Shown piece by piece: positions 31,679 through 46,783 of a stretch of 64,000 nt of DNA. Every line of letters starts with the position of its first letter. Position 1 is the stretch's first letter. The translations under genes and the position numbers were made by a program. This DNA is from Acanthacorydalis orientalis (lineage: Eukaryota > Arthropoda > Insecta > Megaloptera > Corydalidae): assembly GCA_034766995.1 (NCBI GenBank), contig CM068323.1:24066346-24130345 (forward strand), given 5' to 3'. The notes under the pieces are model-generated. The model did no database searches, was not told the origin of the DNA, and saw only the letters and a list, made by a program, of their open reading frames with translations.

Positions 31679-32681
31679 CTTAATCTTATAATCAAAAATC
31701 GGTAAACTTACAAATAGATTAACTAAAATCATTACAGATCATATTATTATAAATTGTATTATGTTAATGCTGCATCATTCATTAATAATTAATCTTTGAT
31801 GCTCCATTTGTGTGCACATTAATAAATTATATTTTAATTAGCATTTTTATGTCTATAGTTATTACTCAAACTGTTGTCAATGTCATTAAATCGTACATTT
31901 TATTGTAATTTTATATATTTCTCCTCTATTATTTTCTCTGGGTTTGATTCTAATCAATTTCCTTTTTAAACTGTCGACAATTCGATTTGAATTTATATGG
32001 ATTTTTAGTTATTAGTATTCGTATAAATGTCGACTTGTTTTTGTATATTAGATTTCTCTGTTCTTTACATTATTTTAATATTATTTATAATTATTAAAAA
32101 TGTTTCGACAGGGATCTCATCTGAATCTGAAATTAAACTTAGAATTAGTTGACAGTGATGTTCATGTCGATATTAATTTTAAAAAAATCTAAATGGAATT
32201 ATTTGAAAGAGAGTAAGATCAGTTTTTATTCATGTGTTTTAATCGTTCTATTCGGGTAATTTGAAACGAATATTATATAAAATAAATTGAACTTGTAGAG
32301 AAATTTGTAACGTATTTAATAGTTTCCATTATCAGTTATGAAACTTTTAAATACTAAGAATAATATAATTTAAAAAGTATGTATATTTGATTCTTTTACA
32401 TTTTTTTTTTGAGAAATTTTTCCATTAAATTGCAAAAAGAATCAAGTGAACCTTTATAAGTTATTTAATCATTTTTCTGTCTTTTTCAGGCCAGACAATA
32501 TAAGATGTAATCATTTAAGATCCTAACTGGTAAGTTTTTTGTAATTGTTTTGAACAAAGTTTTGTATATTTCGAAAATACTATTCGGGTTTTAAATAATT
32601 TTAATATTTTGCCTAGATCTCGAATATTTCAATATTTTAAATATTTTGTCTAGACCTAATAGCTCTGAATTTTTATTTATT

Positions 32682-32707
32682 ATGTTTTTTTTTTAAAAAA
32701 AAAACAT
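32682..32707. repeat. 26-bp perfect palindrome, ATG-T10-A10-CAT
   Basis: Ten T are followed directly by ten A and flanked by ATG and CAT. The whole is its own reverse complement with no spacer. It is one of several T-run/A-run junctions in the window. Confidence 0.9.
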
Positions 32708-33002
32708 GTCAATACACAAAAATAATCCTTACAAGTTATTCTAAGTTGAATTTTCTAAAATAAGTGATCAAACATTACCGAGAGTTGAAACATATAACAA
32801 TTATTTGCTCTCGTGAAAGTAAATTGAGAACAAATTAAATTTTCTAAAATGATTTGACAAATTTTGAATCGCTCTATATAAGAAACATACAATTTTCATA
32901 AAAGACTAACTTTTGTTCCCGTTAAACATCGAAATTCTATAATTAATACGTCATCGAAAACTTTTCCTTCATAATTTAAAAATAGCTTAAATAATTGCAT
33001 GA

Positions 33003-33059
<57 letters not shown>

Positions 33060-35825
33060 GTTTGAATTTGCGGAATACGAACATATATTATCAATTACCG
33101 CTGTCGCTCAGAAATTATCTTACTGCGGATAACTGAATAATATAATAACTTTTATGTGTTGAGCTAATAAATTTGTGTGAGAAGTTCGTATTAAATGGAT
33201 GAATATCTAACGATGTAGTATGCTGAAAATGGTAATAACTTCCAAAACATTTATCAAAAGTCGTCCTTAAATCGTTTAATCATATTATTTATCACGTTCA
33301 CAATTCATTCACAGTCTCTAATAATGAGATATGTTTTTCAATAATAGAAAACTTGACATTTATTCTCTTTGTTACATAAAATTGAGATTAGTTGATTTTA
33401 GCTTGAAAATTACTACAGATATTTTACAGGAAACATTATTTATTCAATGATAACTACATTATCTAAATGGAATTTCTTATAAAATTTCTTTCTTCATCTG
33501 TGTTCTGTCTGCTAATGAATATGTATTTTAGTTTATAATTATGTACAGATAAAAATAATTAAATGTTTCAGTTATTTCCCTATATTTCAGATTTTTTGTT
33601 CGATAGGTATTTAAAGCAGCATTTTGAAAAATTAAACAACTCTTAAATATTTATATATAAATAGAGATTTTGGTGAATTTTCTAATTAAATACATAAAAA
33701 CAGTTTACTTTTTTGATCAGAAATCTATAAGGAACAGTAAAAAGATTAAATACTTATTAGTTAATAATATAATTAGAGTATTAACGAGATTAGCATATAC
33801 ATTCGTATACTCTACGATTTTTGTAAATAAATTGTATTCGATCTGTATTGACTATAAAGAGATACAATGTATTTAACCATACCTTCACAAAAGAAGTCAA
33901 AAGCTAAGATTGAAAATACAGAAAGAGTATATTTAAGGGCACCTTATAATAGTATAACTGATCATTTTCTAATTGTCCTGTTCACAAATGATCTTCAAAG
34001 TAAAATTAACTCAAAAACTTATTAAAGACTGAATTATTTACAACGAGATATTGTCAGTGTTAGACTTACAAAGTAAAATTAATATTTTTTTAATTGTACG
34101 CTGTGCAAGAGAACGGAATTTCATTTTTTTAAAAATAATGTAAGATTTACTAATAGATCAAATATAAAATTTTAATTCTATTCTGTCGCTGTAGAAATAG
34201 AAGTCGGTGTAAACTAGAAATAGATTCCAGTGATTTGTAAAAATTGCTGTGTAACACGTTCCAGTCTTCTTCATCTTGGTGAGGACATGATGATAATATT
34301 ACAAAAAAGATTTAAATATTACGATAAAAAGCAATTAAGAATTTCAATTATAAAACCAATTAAAAATCGTGTTTCATATTAATGAGATTGTTATTTGAAT
34401 GCGGTAGGAGAACATGGAATACAAATTATCTTTATTAAAAAGTCTCATATCAACCATGTTTAGAGGAAAACAGCACGATTCGTTTTAAATAGATATTGAA
34501 AATCGGGAGACTAACTGAAATGATTGTATAATACATTTAGAAAAATTTATGAGAAAAAACAAAACTAGTAATTTTGACTTGTAAGTCATTCTTGGAGCAT
34601 CCAATATGACAGGAATTCAATCGAAGAATAAATTCTTTTTATTAAAAAGAACGATCAGTCATTTATAATTAAATTAGACAATTATGAAAAACTTCTCTCC
34701 AATTCTTCAAAAAAATTTCAAATGAACGCCATTCCTGCTTATTAAATTCATCACATTTATCAGTTAACGCGTTAAAGTATATATTTAAAAGAGAAATCGG
34801 GGAAAAAAGCCTTTATAGTTTTTGGAACCTATGATACCGGGTATGTTCTTATATAAATTTATGTATAATTACTTATTTAATTTTATATACTTTTATAGTT
34901 CTGTACATCGGTTAATTGACCGATTGATTAGTTGTGAGTTTAAAGCGTGTTGATATCGATGATAATTAATGCTTGATTGTACTTTGATTCTTATCTCTGA
35001 TTAGTTATTTTATTGTACATTGGTGATTGTTTGTGTACAGGATTGTATGCTGGTACACAGCAATGGACACAATGTACAAATTAAACAATGACGATAACCA
35101 TTATAACTGATATTTATACATACAGTGTATGATACTAATCAGAGAAAAGAATCGAAGTACAAATTTATGCAACTGGATAATTGGTAAAATTATAAACCGT
35201 TCTACAACTGTTACTAAAACAAAGCACATTATGCCAATCTCGATTATTCATGTTGAATATTCACATATCTTACATACTAACTTTTACAATACAGTTCTCA
35301 AATCTTATAACAAATACACAGAATAGTTTATCTCATAAACTGAAAAGAAAATGTTATAAAGTGAACAAAAAAAATTAAATTAACCATTAAATCACAGTGT
35401 ATAATTTTCAAACAATATAAAGATTAAAACATAATTTCTATGCCAATTATTTAAATTAAATTAAGTTATTAAAATTCCCCATCATTATAAACTATATACA
35501 TACATATATATATATATATACATATATATTAAGAAATATGACTTTGATTAAATATTTCTTATGAAAATGTATTCAATTTATAAACAACTACATATCACGG
35601 CACACATCCTGAAGCTACCTGTTTAATTCCTTATTTAATGAATGTTATCTTGAAGAACATGTAATTAATAATACAAGTTCTGCGAACAATTATGTAAAAC
35701 GTGTCAATTAACTTGAGTAAACATGAATAAAATCATTGACGTACTGCGTATAGATAAGAATACAATTGAATAGAATCAAATATGTAGGACAATATACAAA
35801 TATGCGAATCGGTTTATATATATAC

Positions 35826-35887
<62 letters not shown>

Positions 35888-36303
35888 CATTATATAATTT
35901 CGCACATATATAATTTGAAAACTTGTACAATTTTATAACTAAAAATCTAAAAGGCAGTTATAACATTTTCTCTTTGACCATTGTTTTGATATGAAAACAA
36001 AAGTTTTTGTTGAAATGAACATGAATGTTATTTTGTATTGTATTATTAAAAATAAATAATAGTTAAGATTAATAATAAATTAATGATTTATTCACGTTTA
36101 TTATTTGTGTCAAGGGCATGAACATTAACTGAGATTTACATTATATTTTAATTAAGATTATAATAGATACAATTTTCCACAAAAGTCACACTATTCGTAT
36201 GGTTAGAATAGTTATTATATTGAAAAGCTCAAATATATTTTACTATTGTTTATGTTTATTTATTTAATACTTCTTGTACAGTTTATAATTCCAAATTAAT
36301 ATA

Positions 36304-36341
<38 letters not shown>

Positions 36342-37105
36342 TTCATAGAAATTTTAATAAATCTATTAATTTTTACTACTAACATTATCAATATCAGTGT
36401 TAAATCATTAAACAGGTCAGCAATCAATATAGTAATAATATATTATGACGATGAGAGAAGAATAAACGTACACTTCACTGTGTTAATAAAATTAGTATTA
36501 TTTATAACAATTTAACTATAGTGTTAGTGTTATCATGATGAAGAATACGTTTCAGGAGCATACTTTTTTTCTCAGCAGCTTCAGAAAATCGTTATAAAAG
36601 TATTGATTAAACTTTTTATGGTACGAAATGAATTCAGTGTCGAGAAACAAAATCGACGTTGTCGTCTTCACTTTCAACCAAGATATTCCTAACCAGTTTA
36701 ACATAGAAGAGGTGTTGTTTTTTAGTTTTCGGATCGAACTGGATACTTATATATTTATCTATAACTACCTACGACTCGTCATCTCTGAAAATATTGTTTA
36801 TAAACACTAAAAATGCGATTTTAATTTTCTTTTTTAAATTTACATCACATTTTTTCCAGTAAGGATGATAGAACTTACATTACAGAAACAAGAGTAGCAA
36901 ATATTGTTTACTCGATTTGTTAGAAGTGAGAAAAATCAACGCAAACAACTTTATAAACTGTATTGTGTTAGCTGATCTTTCAATTCCTGGTTTTTTTTTT
37001 CATTCCACCTTGTATATATCTTTTTAATATTTTTTTTACGAAAAATACATATGACTTCTTTAATCTCGTTTACTTTCTTAAGTAATTGTCTCTACATAAA
37101 TGAAT

Positions 37106-37155
<50 letters not shown>

Positions 37156-39418
37156 AAAATATGCGACGACAAAATTTACTCGTATATTATTTCGGTGAAG
37201 CTTTTATTTACTTATTTTTAAGTTCAAAACAAATTCAAATTTCCATCAAAATTGTTAATTTCATATTTTAACAAAGCCAATTCTTTAGTAAAACACGATA
37301 TTACATGAATATAAACTCTTGTGACAATCATTTTGTCTCGTAACATTTTCTATGTGGGTAGAAAAAAGTGTACACGTTTATAAAAAAATCTTCTTCTTTG
37401 TAAACTTTTTCAATGTTGCCATTGTTTTGTATTTGAAATCGTACAATTAATGACTGTGAATTTCATCGAATACACATACTAACACTCGTTTATATAAATA
37501 ACAATTTACATACGGAATGTTTTTTCCTTATGTGATTTTTTCATCAAAACATTTGTATATATGAGTTTTTTTTAACAAAAATATAATTATACGATTCCGA
37601 GAATCTACTAATTCTTTTCTTCATAAACTGAATATACCACGATTTAAATGTTATACTCAATAAATCACATCAAATGAAATATATAGTTTGTAGGTAAAAT
37701 ATTCGTGAATATAAAATTTGTATGTTTCAAAAAAATCATGTTCCTAATAAATAATAATGTTTTTATTATATTTAAATAATATTATAATTTTATAATTTTA
37801 ATTTCATAAAAAATATGATTAAATCAACTTGTTTTATCTGTCATGTTTCAGTAATGAATAAACAAGGAAATTAAACACAGAAAACAAACAGAACATTACT
37901 TAAAAATACATTTTATATTAGATATTATACTAATTAATTGCAGTATATATCATTTTTTTATTAACAAACACACTAAATATTCCGGAAAAATATATTTTTT
38001 TCGTAATTAAAAACTCATTTTTTATGTAATCATTAAATATATAAAATATATGATAATTATTTCAACTTGCATATAAAAATATTTCTCATTCGTGAATATT
38101 AATATATATTTATTAATTTGTTTATAAATGTTAATTATATATATATATATTAATTTCAAGAATTTCCAGTTATTTAAAATAATCATTAATTTTAAAATAA
38201 TGACTGAAATTATTTAAAAATTTAATAAAATGGGAAATCAGTAGTTGATTGATGCTTAACTTAGTAAGTGAATAAAATACGAATAAATAAAAACACAATT
38301 CAGTTAAATTATACGGTCAACATTTCATCAATTTACAATATGCAAGTACATTAATTCAATTCTAATTTTTATATTTATTTTCAACCAATTGACTTTTTAG
38401 TAACCTTGAAATACATCCTTTATTTAAATCTAACAATTTCTATCCATAAAACTTGTGTGCCCATTTGTTGTGTAAATAATTCACCGATTCAATTTAATCA
38501 TTTATTTTCGTTTCCGAACTTTAATTTTATTTATAACAATGACCTAGTTTGAGTTATTGATCAATAGAACCATTTCGATACTGATTACAAAAAGTTATTA
38601 AAAGTGCTTTTTTTTTTTGGAACATAATATCTACATTATGCCATTTTAGACAGCCTGACAGTCTACATATACTTTTTGAGTAGATATATATATATATATA
38701 TAATAAAAGCTACACACTTAATAAAATAACAGTTAATAAACTTCGATCCTAACAACAATGTAACATAAGTAATGTGACATTAATGCAATTTGATTGATTG
38801 ACTGATCAATAAAAGCACATCTGTAACAGGTGACTTATGATTTATGTTTCTTTTTTTAAATATGAATGATTTCATAATATAAATTGTATATTCATGCCAA
38901 ATGATTAATTATTCGTTATATCTTTTAATAGTTTAAATGCGTTGATATTCGATAAATAATGGGTATTATAAATAATAATAGTTAAGTATCTGTAAACATT
39001 TCGTTAATTCCGAATTTTTAACTTAATTAAAAAGACCTATGCAAATAATTCCAACCGATTATTTTTTATTATTACTTTGTACAATTAAATACATTAAACG
39101 AAAAGAAGGTATTATAAAAAAAATATTAATTTGAAAGAAAAAAATACTTTGATAATGAACGAAAATTTATTATAAAGGTTTAATGTTAAAATAAAACAGT
39201 CTAGCCTATATATATATTTATATATATATATATATACATTATTTTATAAATAAAAGTATCAAATTCAATGTTAGCTACTTTTATTTTAACAAATATAATT
39301 AGTTGTATTTAAGGAGCAATTATTTTTAATGAATATATACAGATTTTTGTAAAAAGATGTTTATATTTCATTTAATAATACGTAAATTGTATAAAAGCAT
39401 TAAACATGTATAATACAC

Positions 39419-39476
<58 letters not shown>

Positions 39477-39649
39477 GGTATGTACAAAGTGAAAGTGAAA
39501 CATAGGTAAATAATTTAATGAATGTTATGTATTTACAAAACACGTTTTATGAACAAACAAACATTGTACACTACTATGTTTCATGGTTTCTGTGTAACAT
39601 TGACAAATTACAGGTTACCGCATGTTGCATTTCGTATATTATTCTGCAC

Positions 39650-39672
39650 ACACATATACCAAATACACACAT

Positions 39673-39736
<64 letters not shown>
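39650..39736. repeat. Compound (CA)n(TA)n microsatellite
   Basis: A CACACA-rich stretch passes directly into (TA)n. It yields Thr-His then Ile-Tyr open frames on the plus strand and Ile-Tyr then Cys-Val on the minus strand; none is coding. Confidence 0.95.
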
Positions 39737-40215
39737 GAGGAATAGGTTCTAACTGGATTCATAATTACACAGATTTTAATATTTTAATAATTGTATATCG
39801 TCCATATCAATGTCATAGATATAAGGTTATTTCCGAATTTTTCATCTATTATTTGAATTATTAGTTAAAAATAGAAATGTATGTATATTTAGACATATAA
39901 GTAGATTGAAATAGTTTCTTCTTGTACATTTCTTCTTACTTTCTCGTAAAGCAATATCTTCAAAAAAATTAAAACTTAAATATAAAAAAAATCATCAAAA
40001 TTTTAATTCTATAACTTAAAATCAAACTACGACAAGTTGAAAGTTAATAAAATTACTTTCGGAAAACTTAAGAACCAAATGGTAACTTTTAGGAATTTTT
40101 AAGAAAATATAATCAATAAATATTTGATATTTTTCATTGTTTTCTTAATTCTTCAATCCTTAACAGATTCCATTGAAGCGCGCTGACTTGTACTGAATAT
40201 ACTGTTAAAATTTAC

Positions 40216-40249
40216 CTTTAAGACAACATTTATCGTGCTGACCACGCAA
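40216..40249 (-). other. Possible 34-nt microexon
   Basis: On the minus strand a pyrimidine-rich acceptor (TTTATTTTATTTCATATAG) and a good donor (AAAG|GTAAAT) bracket 34 nt of unusually high complexity. In one frame it reads LRGQHDKCCLK. No flanking exons were found, so this may be chance. Confidence 0.15.
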
Positions 40250-42282
40250 CTATATGAAATAAAATAAATCTCGTGTTACGATTTAGTGACACTGGCATAG
40301 TTTTTAATACGAAATCGTATGTAGAACTCATTCAGTCACGTTTCCGAATTACATGTAGTAATTTTTATGTGAAATAATTCCGAGTATCGTGAGAGACTGT
40401 TTATTACATGCCCATAAAATATAAATCTAGATTTAAATAATATTCAGTTTCAACAAAAATTGCACATAAAAAGGTATTAAGTAAATTTTCACGTTAATTT
40501 TCATAGATTGATTTATATTTTCTTAAATTTATAATTGTTCATTTTTATATCTGTGATCCCTTTTCATTTTAATCCCGTTGGATTACTCTTGAGGTATTCT
40601 GTTACAATGTTTACTCTTGTATTACCATCCGATAGAAGATGTTATACTTAAGTGAGTATACATTAAGATATCTCAAGACCTAGAACAGGTCATAACGGAA
40701 TAATTCAAGAATAATATAGCAGGGTCAAATCGAAAAGAGCAGTATTTTCTTAGCAAAACACATAATTAATGTTCCAATTTATGTAATTTTTAGTTTTTTT
40801 TTTTAACAAATTGTATTAAACAAACGCTGATAATCCGCTAGTTAATTTCATGAAAGTTGACAAAATCTATACTGAAATCGGACATTTAGTGTGCAATATT
40901 TAAAAAGTTATTATATATTTTTTTATTTAATCACTGTTATTTGTCAGTGGATGAAAATTCGGATATAGAATACTATTTCTCATTTTTATTTTACATTTAA
41001 AATTCTCATTTAATAAATTTGTAATTATTCAATACATTATTTTCCATATTACCACCTATTAAGATTTAAGTATCGAACGTAACTAGTTTTTGGATTCTAC
41101 TTAAATTGTGTAATTGGAGGACTGTTGAGCAATTCGCAATATAAATTTAGACCACTAGAATACACGACTCACGCAGCTTGATTACTATGATAGTCTTGTG
41201 GATCGGAATTTTCACTAATGGTGGAATATTTCCTGTACCCCACAGACGGGACCAAATCTCGTACTTCAGCTAGCGGAGCCCCAGAATGCGCTCAATAGCA
41301 CATTCTCACTAGCTTAGTTGTAAGTTATGTATGAATGTTGCGTTTATGTACAGAATAAGTCTGATTCTGGTTTTTTTCTTACGGAAAGTTAGAGATAGAT
41401 GACATTTTTTTTATTAAAATTATAGAGAATGAAGAGAGAACATACTTAAGTGATATTTAATGATCTTAAATGTTATTCTTTGAAATACAGACCAGACTTA
41501 CCATCTTTTAAATCAGAATGAATATTTTTAAGATAAATATTCTACAGTTTAATGAAAATCATCGATCCACAAGAGTTACACAACAAAAGACATCATTATC
41601 CATACAGTACTTATCTACTACCAAACCTAGGAAGGAGGACAAAAAGATCCATAACATTTTTAATGTCTTTTTTAATATATATTTTCCAAAAAAAATAATA
41701 ATTTTTTTCTAAAATATTTTTAAGGATAAAAAAATTAAATTAAAATAATAAAAGAATCCGAGAAGAAGTAAAAATGGGCATTTTAGCGTTCCTTTTTCAT
41801 TAATAATTCTAAAAATATAGTATCATTTAGTTAAAATTATGTTTCTTTTAATTAATTTCTCTTATAAGTGCACATACTTGACAAAACATTCATTCTTAAA
41901 CCTCAGTATAAATTGGAGAATCTTATCAGTGTACTTCAAGAAGTAGAACAAAAAAATATTAATTGGAACAAACGATTATGGTAGATAAAATTAACTCGAG
42001 TTTTAAAATATGATAGTTCCCTAGCGATTAAAATCGACCTAAAGATAAGATGTAATAATGAGAATACTATCTTGAAAGTTCCAGTTTTAAATAATTTGAA
42101 TTAAATACAACGATCATGTTTAAACACTACACAGTATATAAAATAATAAAAGCTTTATTTTAAACAGAAGGATTCAAGTGCGTATAATTAGGTTCAGCAG
42201 TATTTTTCGTTATTGTTTAACTCATATTAAAGGGAAAATATGGAAAATTATCAGGCGAATATAATTAGTACACTGTGCTTGA

Positions 42283-42340
<58 letters not shown>

Positions 42341-44995
42341 TCTTGTGTAAATTGTGATCATTGTATTTATTTGTACCTATATAATTAGTTTATCTAGACA
42401 ATTTGTACGAAAACGGATGTTTGCATAGAGTTCAGGACCTTTTAGTAAATCCTAATTAATAAGCACATTGATTAATAGTGACTTTGTTTTGTAACGAGTT
42501 AAATTCGTTTGAAAGGTATTCAATGTAGAGAAAGTTATTACATGTTTTCTGAATATAAAAACTAAATATCTATTGAATAATAGTTTTTTATGAAGAGATT
42601 AATTTGATATTCATTTATCATTGTATCCAAAACTGACTCGACATATTTTGATATGAATATCAATACTATATTCAATGAAAAGCATTACAAACCAGTATTT
42701 AAATACAATTTATTTGTAATAAATAAATAAAAATTTTAACAACCTGTATTTAAATCACATGTTTTATAAACGAATCGCCTTTTATAGGATGCTAATGACT
42801 GAAAAAAAAAATAAATATCGAACAAGTACATCTTCTCACGTGAACGTATAATATTCAGAATCGTCCAGTCTGTTATAATGAAAAAGTGAACGCTATTTAT
42901 AAAGATGTAAAATCGCAAAAGCAATCCGTTATGCTTACATTGCGTTACTAAAGAAGATAAGTAAATGTTACGTGCTTGTTAAAAAGGTTATATGGTTTCA
43001 ATTTCCAGTTTCTCGACAACAATTATTGATTCATGTATTAAAAAGTGTTTTTATTTCTCTTTACAGTACAATGGCTTTCATTTAATCACAACTTATTTTT
43101 GTACTGTAGAGTATTTTTTTTATTGAAAAATCTGATTCTTGGTCAAGGAATATTCCATACTATAAAATTGAAAAAAATATTAAAATATGTCGAAGTTTGA
43201 TTTTAATATTCATCTATAAATATACTTTTAAATTAAATTTTTATCTTAACATGAAATAAAATAAGACATGTGTTTTCGATCCACATAATTCAAAGAACGT
43301 GCATTTCTTAATAAAAAAACTTGTTGATAACGATACAGACGTTGAAAGTATACACTGGAAAATCTTTTTGAAAGAAACTAAATTGTAAAATAATCAAAAA
43401 AATATATAATAGACAAGAAATGTTATGTTTGATAGAATAATATTAATAATAAATTCATTGCATTCAAACAAAGACAATATGATGAAATACAATAAAGCTA
43501 CAAGAAAATACAAATTTGTAATATCTTTTTCATGCTACTTGTATGTTTTGTATTTTCTCTTCATTGGTTACATATAAAAATCAGGATGAGCATGTCATGG
43601 ATAAAAGCATTCATTTCACGATTCAATATTAAAAAAAATGTTTACACTAATAACTTGCGACAGTTCATGTTATCAAAATGAAACTTTTGATTTTCCGCAA
43701 CGTATAAATGTCGTTTTCAATAAAAGAACGCCTAACAATTGGTTCTCAACGAAACCGTAAACAAAAATCTGACATATTTTTTACTACAGACACACACACA
43801 CATATATACACATATTGAAAAAAATCTATACAAAAATTTAAGCAAACAATACATCGTTTGTAATTACGAGATGAATTTATATTCTAATATTTTTATGTTA
43901 TTTAATTTTGTTGTAAATCATTCCAATTACAAAGATTTCCAATAAAGTATTTATGGGTTCTCTATACTAGTATTAAAACAATTTTGATTTAATGATAATT
44001 TTCTTTGATTCATAACAAGGAATATTAAATTTGGTTCATGCTAGAATATATGATAGAAAAAGCTCTTTTCAGACAGTCTAAACACAAGCGAAATAAAACT
44101 GTTAATAACAAGCACGGCACTGCAATTAAAAATAAATAAATATGAAAAACGTTTTTTGGAGCAAGAGTCCAATTTACTGACTCTCTGTATGTAATAGCAT
44201 CGTGTTAAGAAAAAGATAAAGAGAAATTTTCACAGTCAAATAGAATGATTATAAAAACTGACTCCTATTAAAATAAAAGGAGAATACAAAGCAATTGAAT
44301 TTTTTGATAGTGGTGAAACTGGTTCATTCTTTATGTTGATACTTAAAAAAACTGTAATCCGAAATATTTACTGAAATGAAGATGTGAATAGAGAGAATAA
44401 TCATGTTAGTAACCAATATAGATAGTACAGAAAAAAATATGTTTTTGTTATCTGAAAATCTTAAAAAACAACTTGTTTCAAATACATAAAATGTTATCTC
44501 CTGAATTACTCAGTGCACAAAAGTAGAATATAAGATATATAAATACATCATATCAGATAGAAAAATAAAAAATCTATACTTTAAGAACAACTTTTTCTCG
44601 AGTAGACATTTAAAAAATATATTCAAAACCAAAGTACAAAAAATCTAGGTTAAAAAAAACATTACAACTTGTTCATTCGACAAAAAATGGTTAGAAGAAG
44701 TCATTCGACAAACGTATTTCTCAACAAAGTATTAATAAGTTTCGTACTTTTTTAAAATGTCAAATAAAGTGTACATAAATGTACTATATCAAATATTAAT
44801 AACTGGTTTTATTTCAAAACATTTATCGTACGATTTCATACGTACACAAATTTTTAAATTGAAATTTTTAAAATTTTTATTTGCACTTTTATTTACGAAT
44901 TCATCGTTGAAATTATTACGAGACAAAGTTTTTACATTTATTAATCTTCTTTATTAAGTTTCACTCTTATATTGAATTACTTATACTTTGACTTT

Positions 44996-45068
<73 letters not shown>

Positions 45069-45414
45069 TATAATATGTACTAAAAAGGAAAATACTGTGC
45101 TAAATCTAATACACAAAATATGAAATTTGATAAGTTCAGTGCATTAATTTCTCTAATATTAACAATGTAAAATTACTTATTTAAACTTACAGAGTAATTA
45201 AAATCTCAACTGAATAATGAACTTTATTAATTACGATTAAATTATTTTTTACTTCTATATTTAGACACATTGTTTTAAATAGATATTACAGTTCGATAGT
45301 CTAAGTAAAATATTAATAGAACTAGAATGGAATAGTTTAATAAAAGCCTTAATTAGTCTTTTAAATTATTCACCGGGAATCCAGCATAGAACTAACTGCA
45401 TCAAAGATTAGTTG
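40250..45414. other. AT-rich spacer with one less AT-rich pocket
   Basis: A pocket at 41100-41330 includes a degenerate dispersed repeat. (AT)n arrays lie at 42287-42337 and 44999-45072. Open frames at 41518-41712 (+), 42736-42924 (-), 43739-43945 (+) and 44757-44957 (+) have background composition and no motif. Confidence 0.55.
41191..41257 (+). repeat. Degenerate dispersed repeat, copy b
   Basis: Partner of 12471-12543, alignable over about 50 bp in the same orientation. It lies in the least AT-rich part of this region (41100-41330), which may be a longer decayed mobile element whose limits cannot be set by eye. Confidence 0.4.
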
Positions 45415-46296
45415 CTCTGATCACAAAAAATACTTTCTAGGGGTTTAAAATCGGTTTGATGTTTATTTCACGTCTTTGTGTTCATAAAAAATTGGATTCG
45501 TTGTTAAAAAAAACGAAAATTTAGGATACGAATTATGTGATATTTGAATCGATATTCAATTTTGTGTTCAGTTCTAAGCTTATTACGGCCAAAAAATACT
45601 TTATACGGGTTTAAAAAAGGTTTAATGCTTGTTTCACGTCTTTTTGTTCATAAAAGATTGAATTCGTGGCAAAAAAACGGAAATTTATTTTTAAAAATTT
45701 TTCGGCTAAAATTCAAGGGGTATACCTTGACGTTTTTTTTTGCTAAAAATCGAAAGTCTGAAAACTGAATTTTTTTCACTATAAATCGAATCTAATAGAT
45801 ATAACAAATATGTTTCAAGCGAAAAACGAAGCTTGGGATGAGAATTATGCGATATTTCAATCGATATTCAATTTTGTGTTCAGTTTTAAGCTTATTACGA
45901 CATCTAAAAATACTTTCTAGGGGTTTAAAATTGGTTTAATACTTATTTCACGTCTTTATATTCATAAAAGATCACGTTTGTGGTAAAAAAACGAAAATCG
46001 AGTTCTAACAATTTTTCGGCTAAAATCCAAGGGGTATACCTTGACGTTTTTTTTGGCTAAAAATCGAAAGTCTGAAAACTGAAATTTTTTCACTATAAAT
46101 CGAATCTAATAGATATAACAAATATGTTTCATGCGAAAAACGAAACTTGGGATAAGAATTATGCGATATTTAAATCGATATTCAATTTTATGTTCAGTTC
46201 CAAGCTTATTCCGACCACAAAAATACTTTCTAAGTGTTTAAGATTGGGTTACTGCTTGTGTCACCGTCTTTGTGTTCATAAAAGATCTAAAAACTG
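45415..46296. repeat. Tandem satellite, monomer about 313 bp
   Basis: The anchor TACTTTCTAGGGGTTTAAAA recurs at 45431, 45597, 45911 and 46224. Two full monomers (314 and 313 bp) follow a first unit shortened to 166 bp by loss of its middle, and a partial fourth ends near 46296. Inside each full monomer are AAGGGGTATACCTTGACG, GGCTAAAAATCGAAAGTCTG, AAGCTTATT and ATTCAATTTT blocks, nearly identical between units. The frame at 45544-45768 is a by-product of the repeat. No centromeric or other role can be read from the sequence. Confidence 0.93.
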
Positions 46297-46720
46297 AATC
46301 AAAAACAACAAACAAATTTAAAATATCGTATAAAATACGTCAACAGTGGCCGGTCAAGTTAGTGTCGGACCTGGGTTCGTAGGAGCCCCGAGTTCGGAGA
46401 AAAAACTTATACATTACATCAAGAATCGAATCTTATACTTCAACGTCTTATCTGATAATAATAAATTTACGTGAAAAATGTAAATATATATAGGAAAATG
46501 GCCGGTGGGGTAAAGGAAAGAACCGGGAGAAAAAAGGTTTTGCTTATAATACCATTGGCGGCATCGTGACATTTTAGTTGTATTTTTTTATTCGTGCAGC
46601 ACACCTTCATAATCATATCACCGTCCGTCGTCGACATAAATATACTTTTTGTTTCTTTATTTTTCTAAAAAATAATTCAGAATATTTTATTTTGATGAAA
46701 TTTATATATTTACAGAATAA
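46297..46720. other. Less AT-rich flank of the satellite
   Basis: It holds two GTGGCCGGT/ATGGCCGGT words (46347 and 46499) and a GGACCTGGGTTCGTAGG stretch resembling a Pol III B box, but no cloverleaf. It could be the decayed end of the satellite unit or of a tRNA-derived SINE. There is no open frame of note. Confidence 0.3.
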
Positions 46721-46783
46721 TGTTTTAGGTATGTAGACAAATGTTATAAAATATATTTTTGCACAAAGCTGTTTTCCTTTCGA

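Larger units (their letters stand above)
31412..40215. other. AT-rich spacer
   Basis: Microsatellites lie at 31630-31676, 33008-33057, 35814-35883, 36300-36336, 37108-37153 (CA then TA), 39421-39473 and 39650-39736. A perfect palindrome lies at 32682-32707. The open frame at 36628-36810 (+) is less AT-rich than usual (MNSVSRNKIDVVVFTF...) but was not recognised and has no splice or promoter support. No gene is supported. Confidence 0.55.

Noticed and set aside
45415..46296. Satellite considered as a CRISPR array
   Set aside because: The repeats are long contiguous monomers without unique spacers, in a eukaryotic genome.
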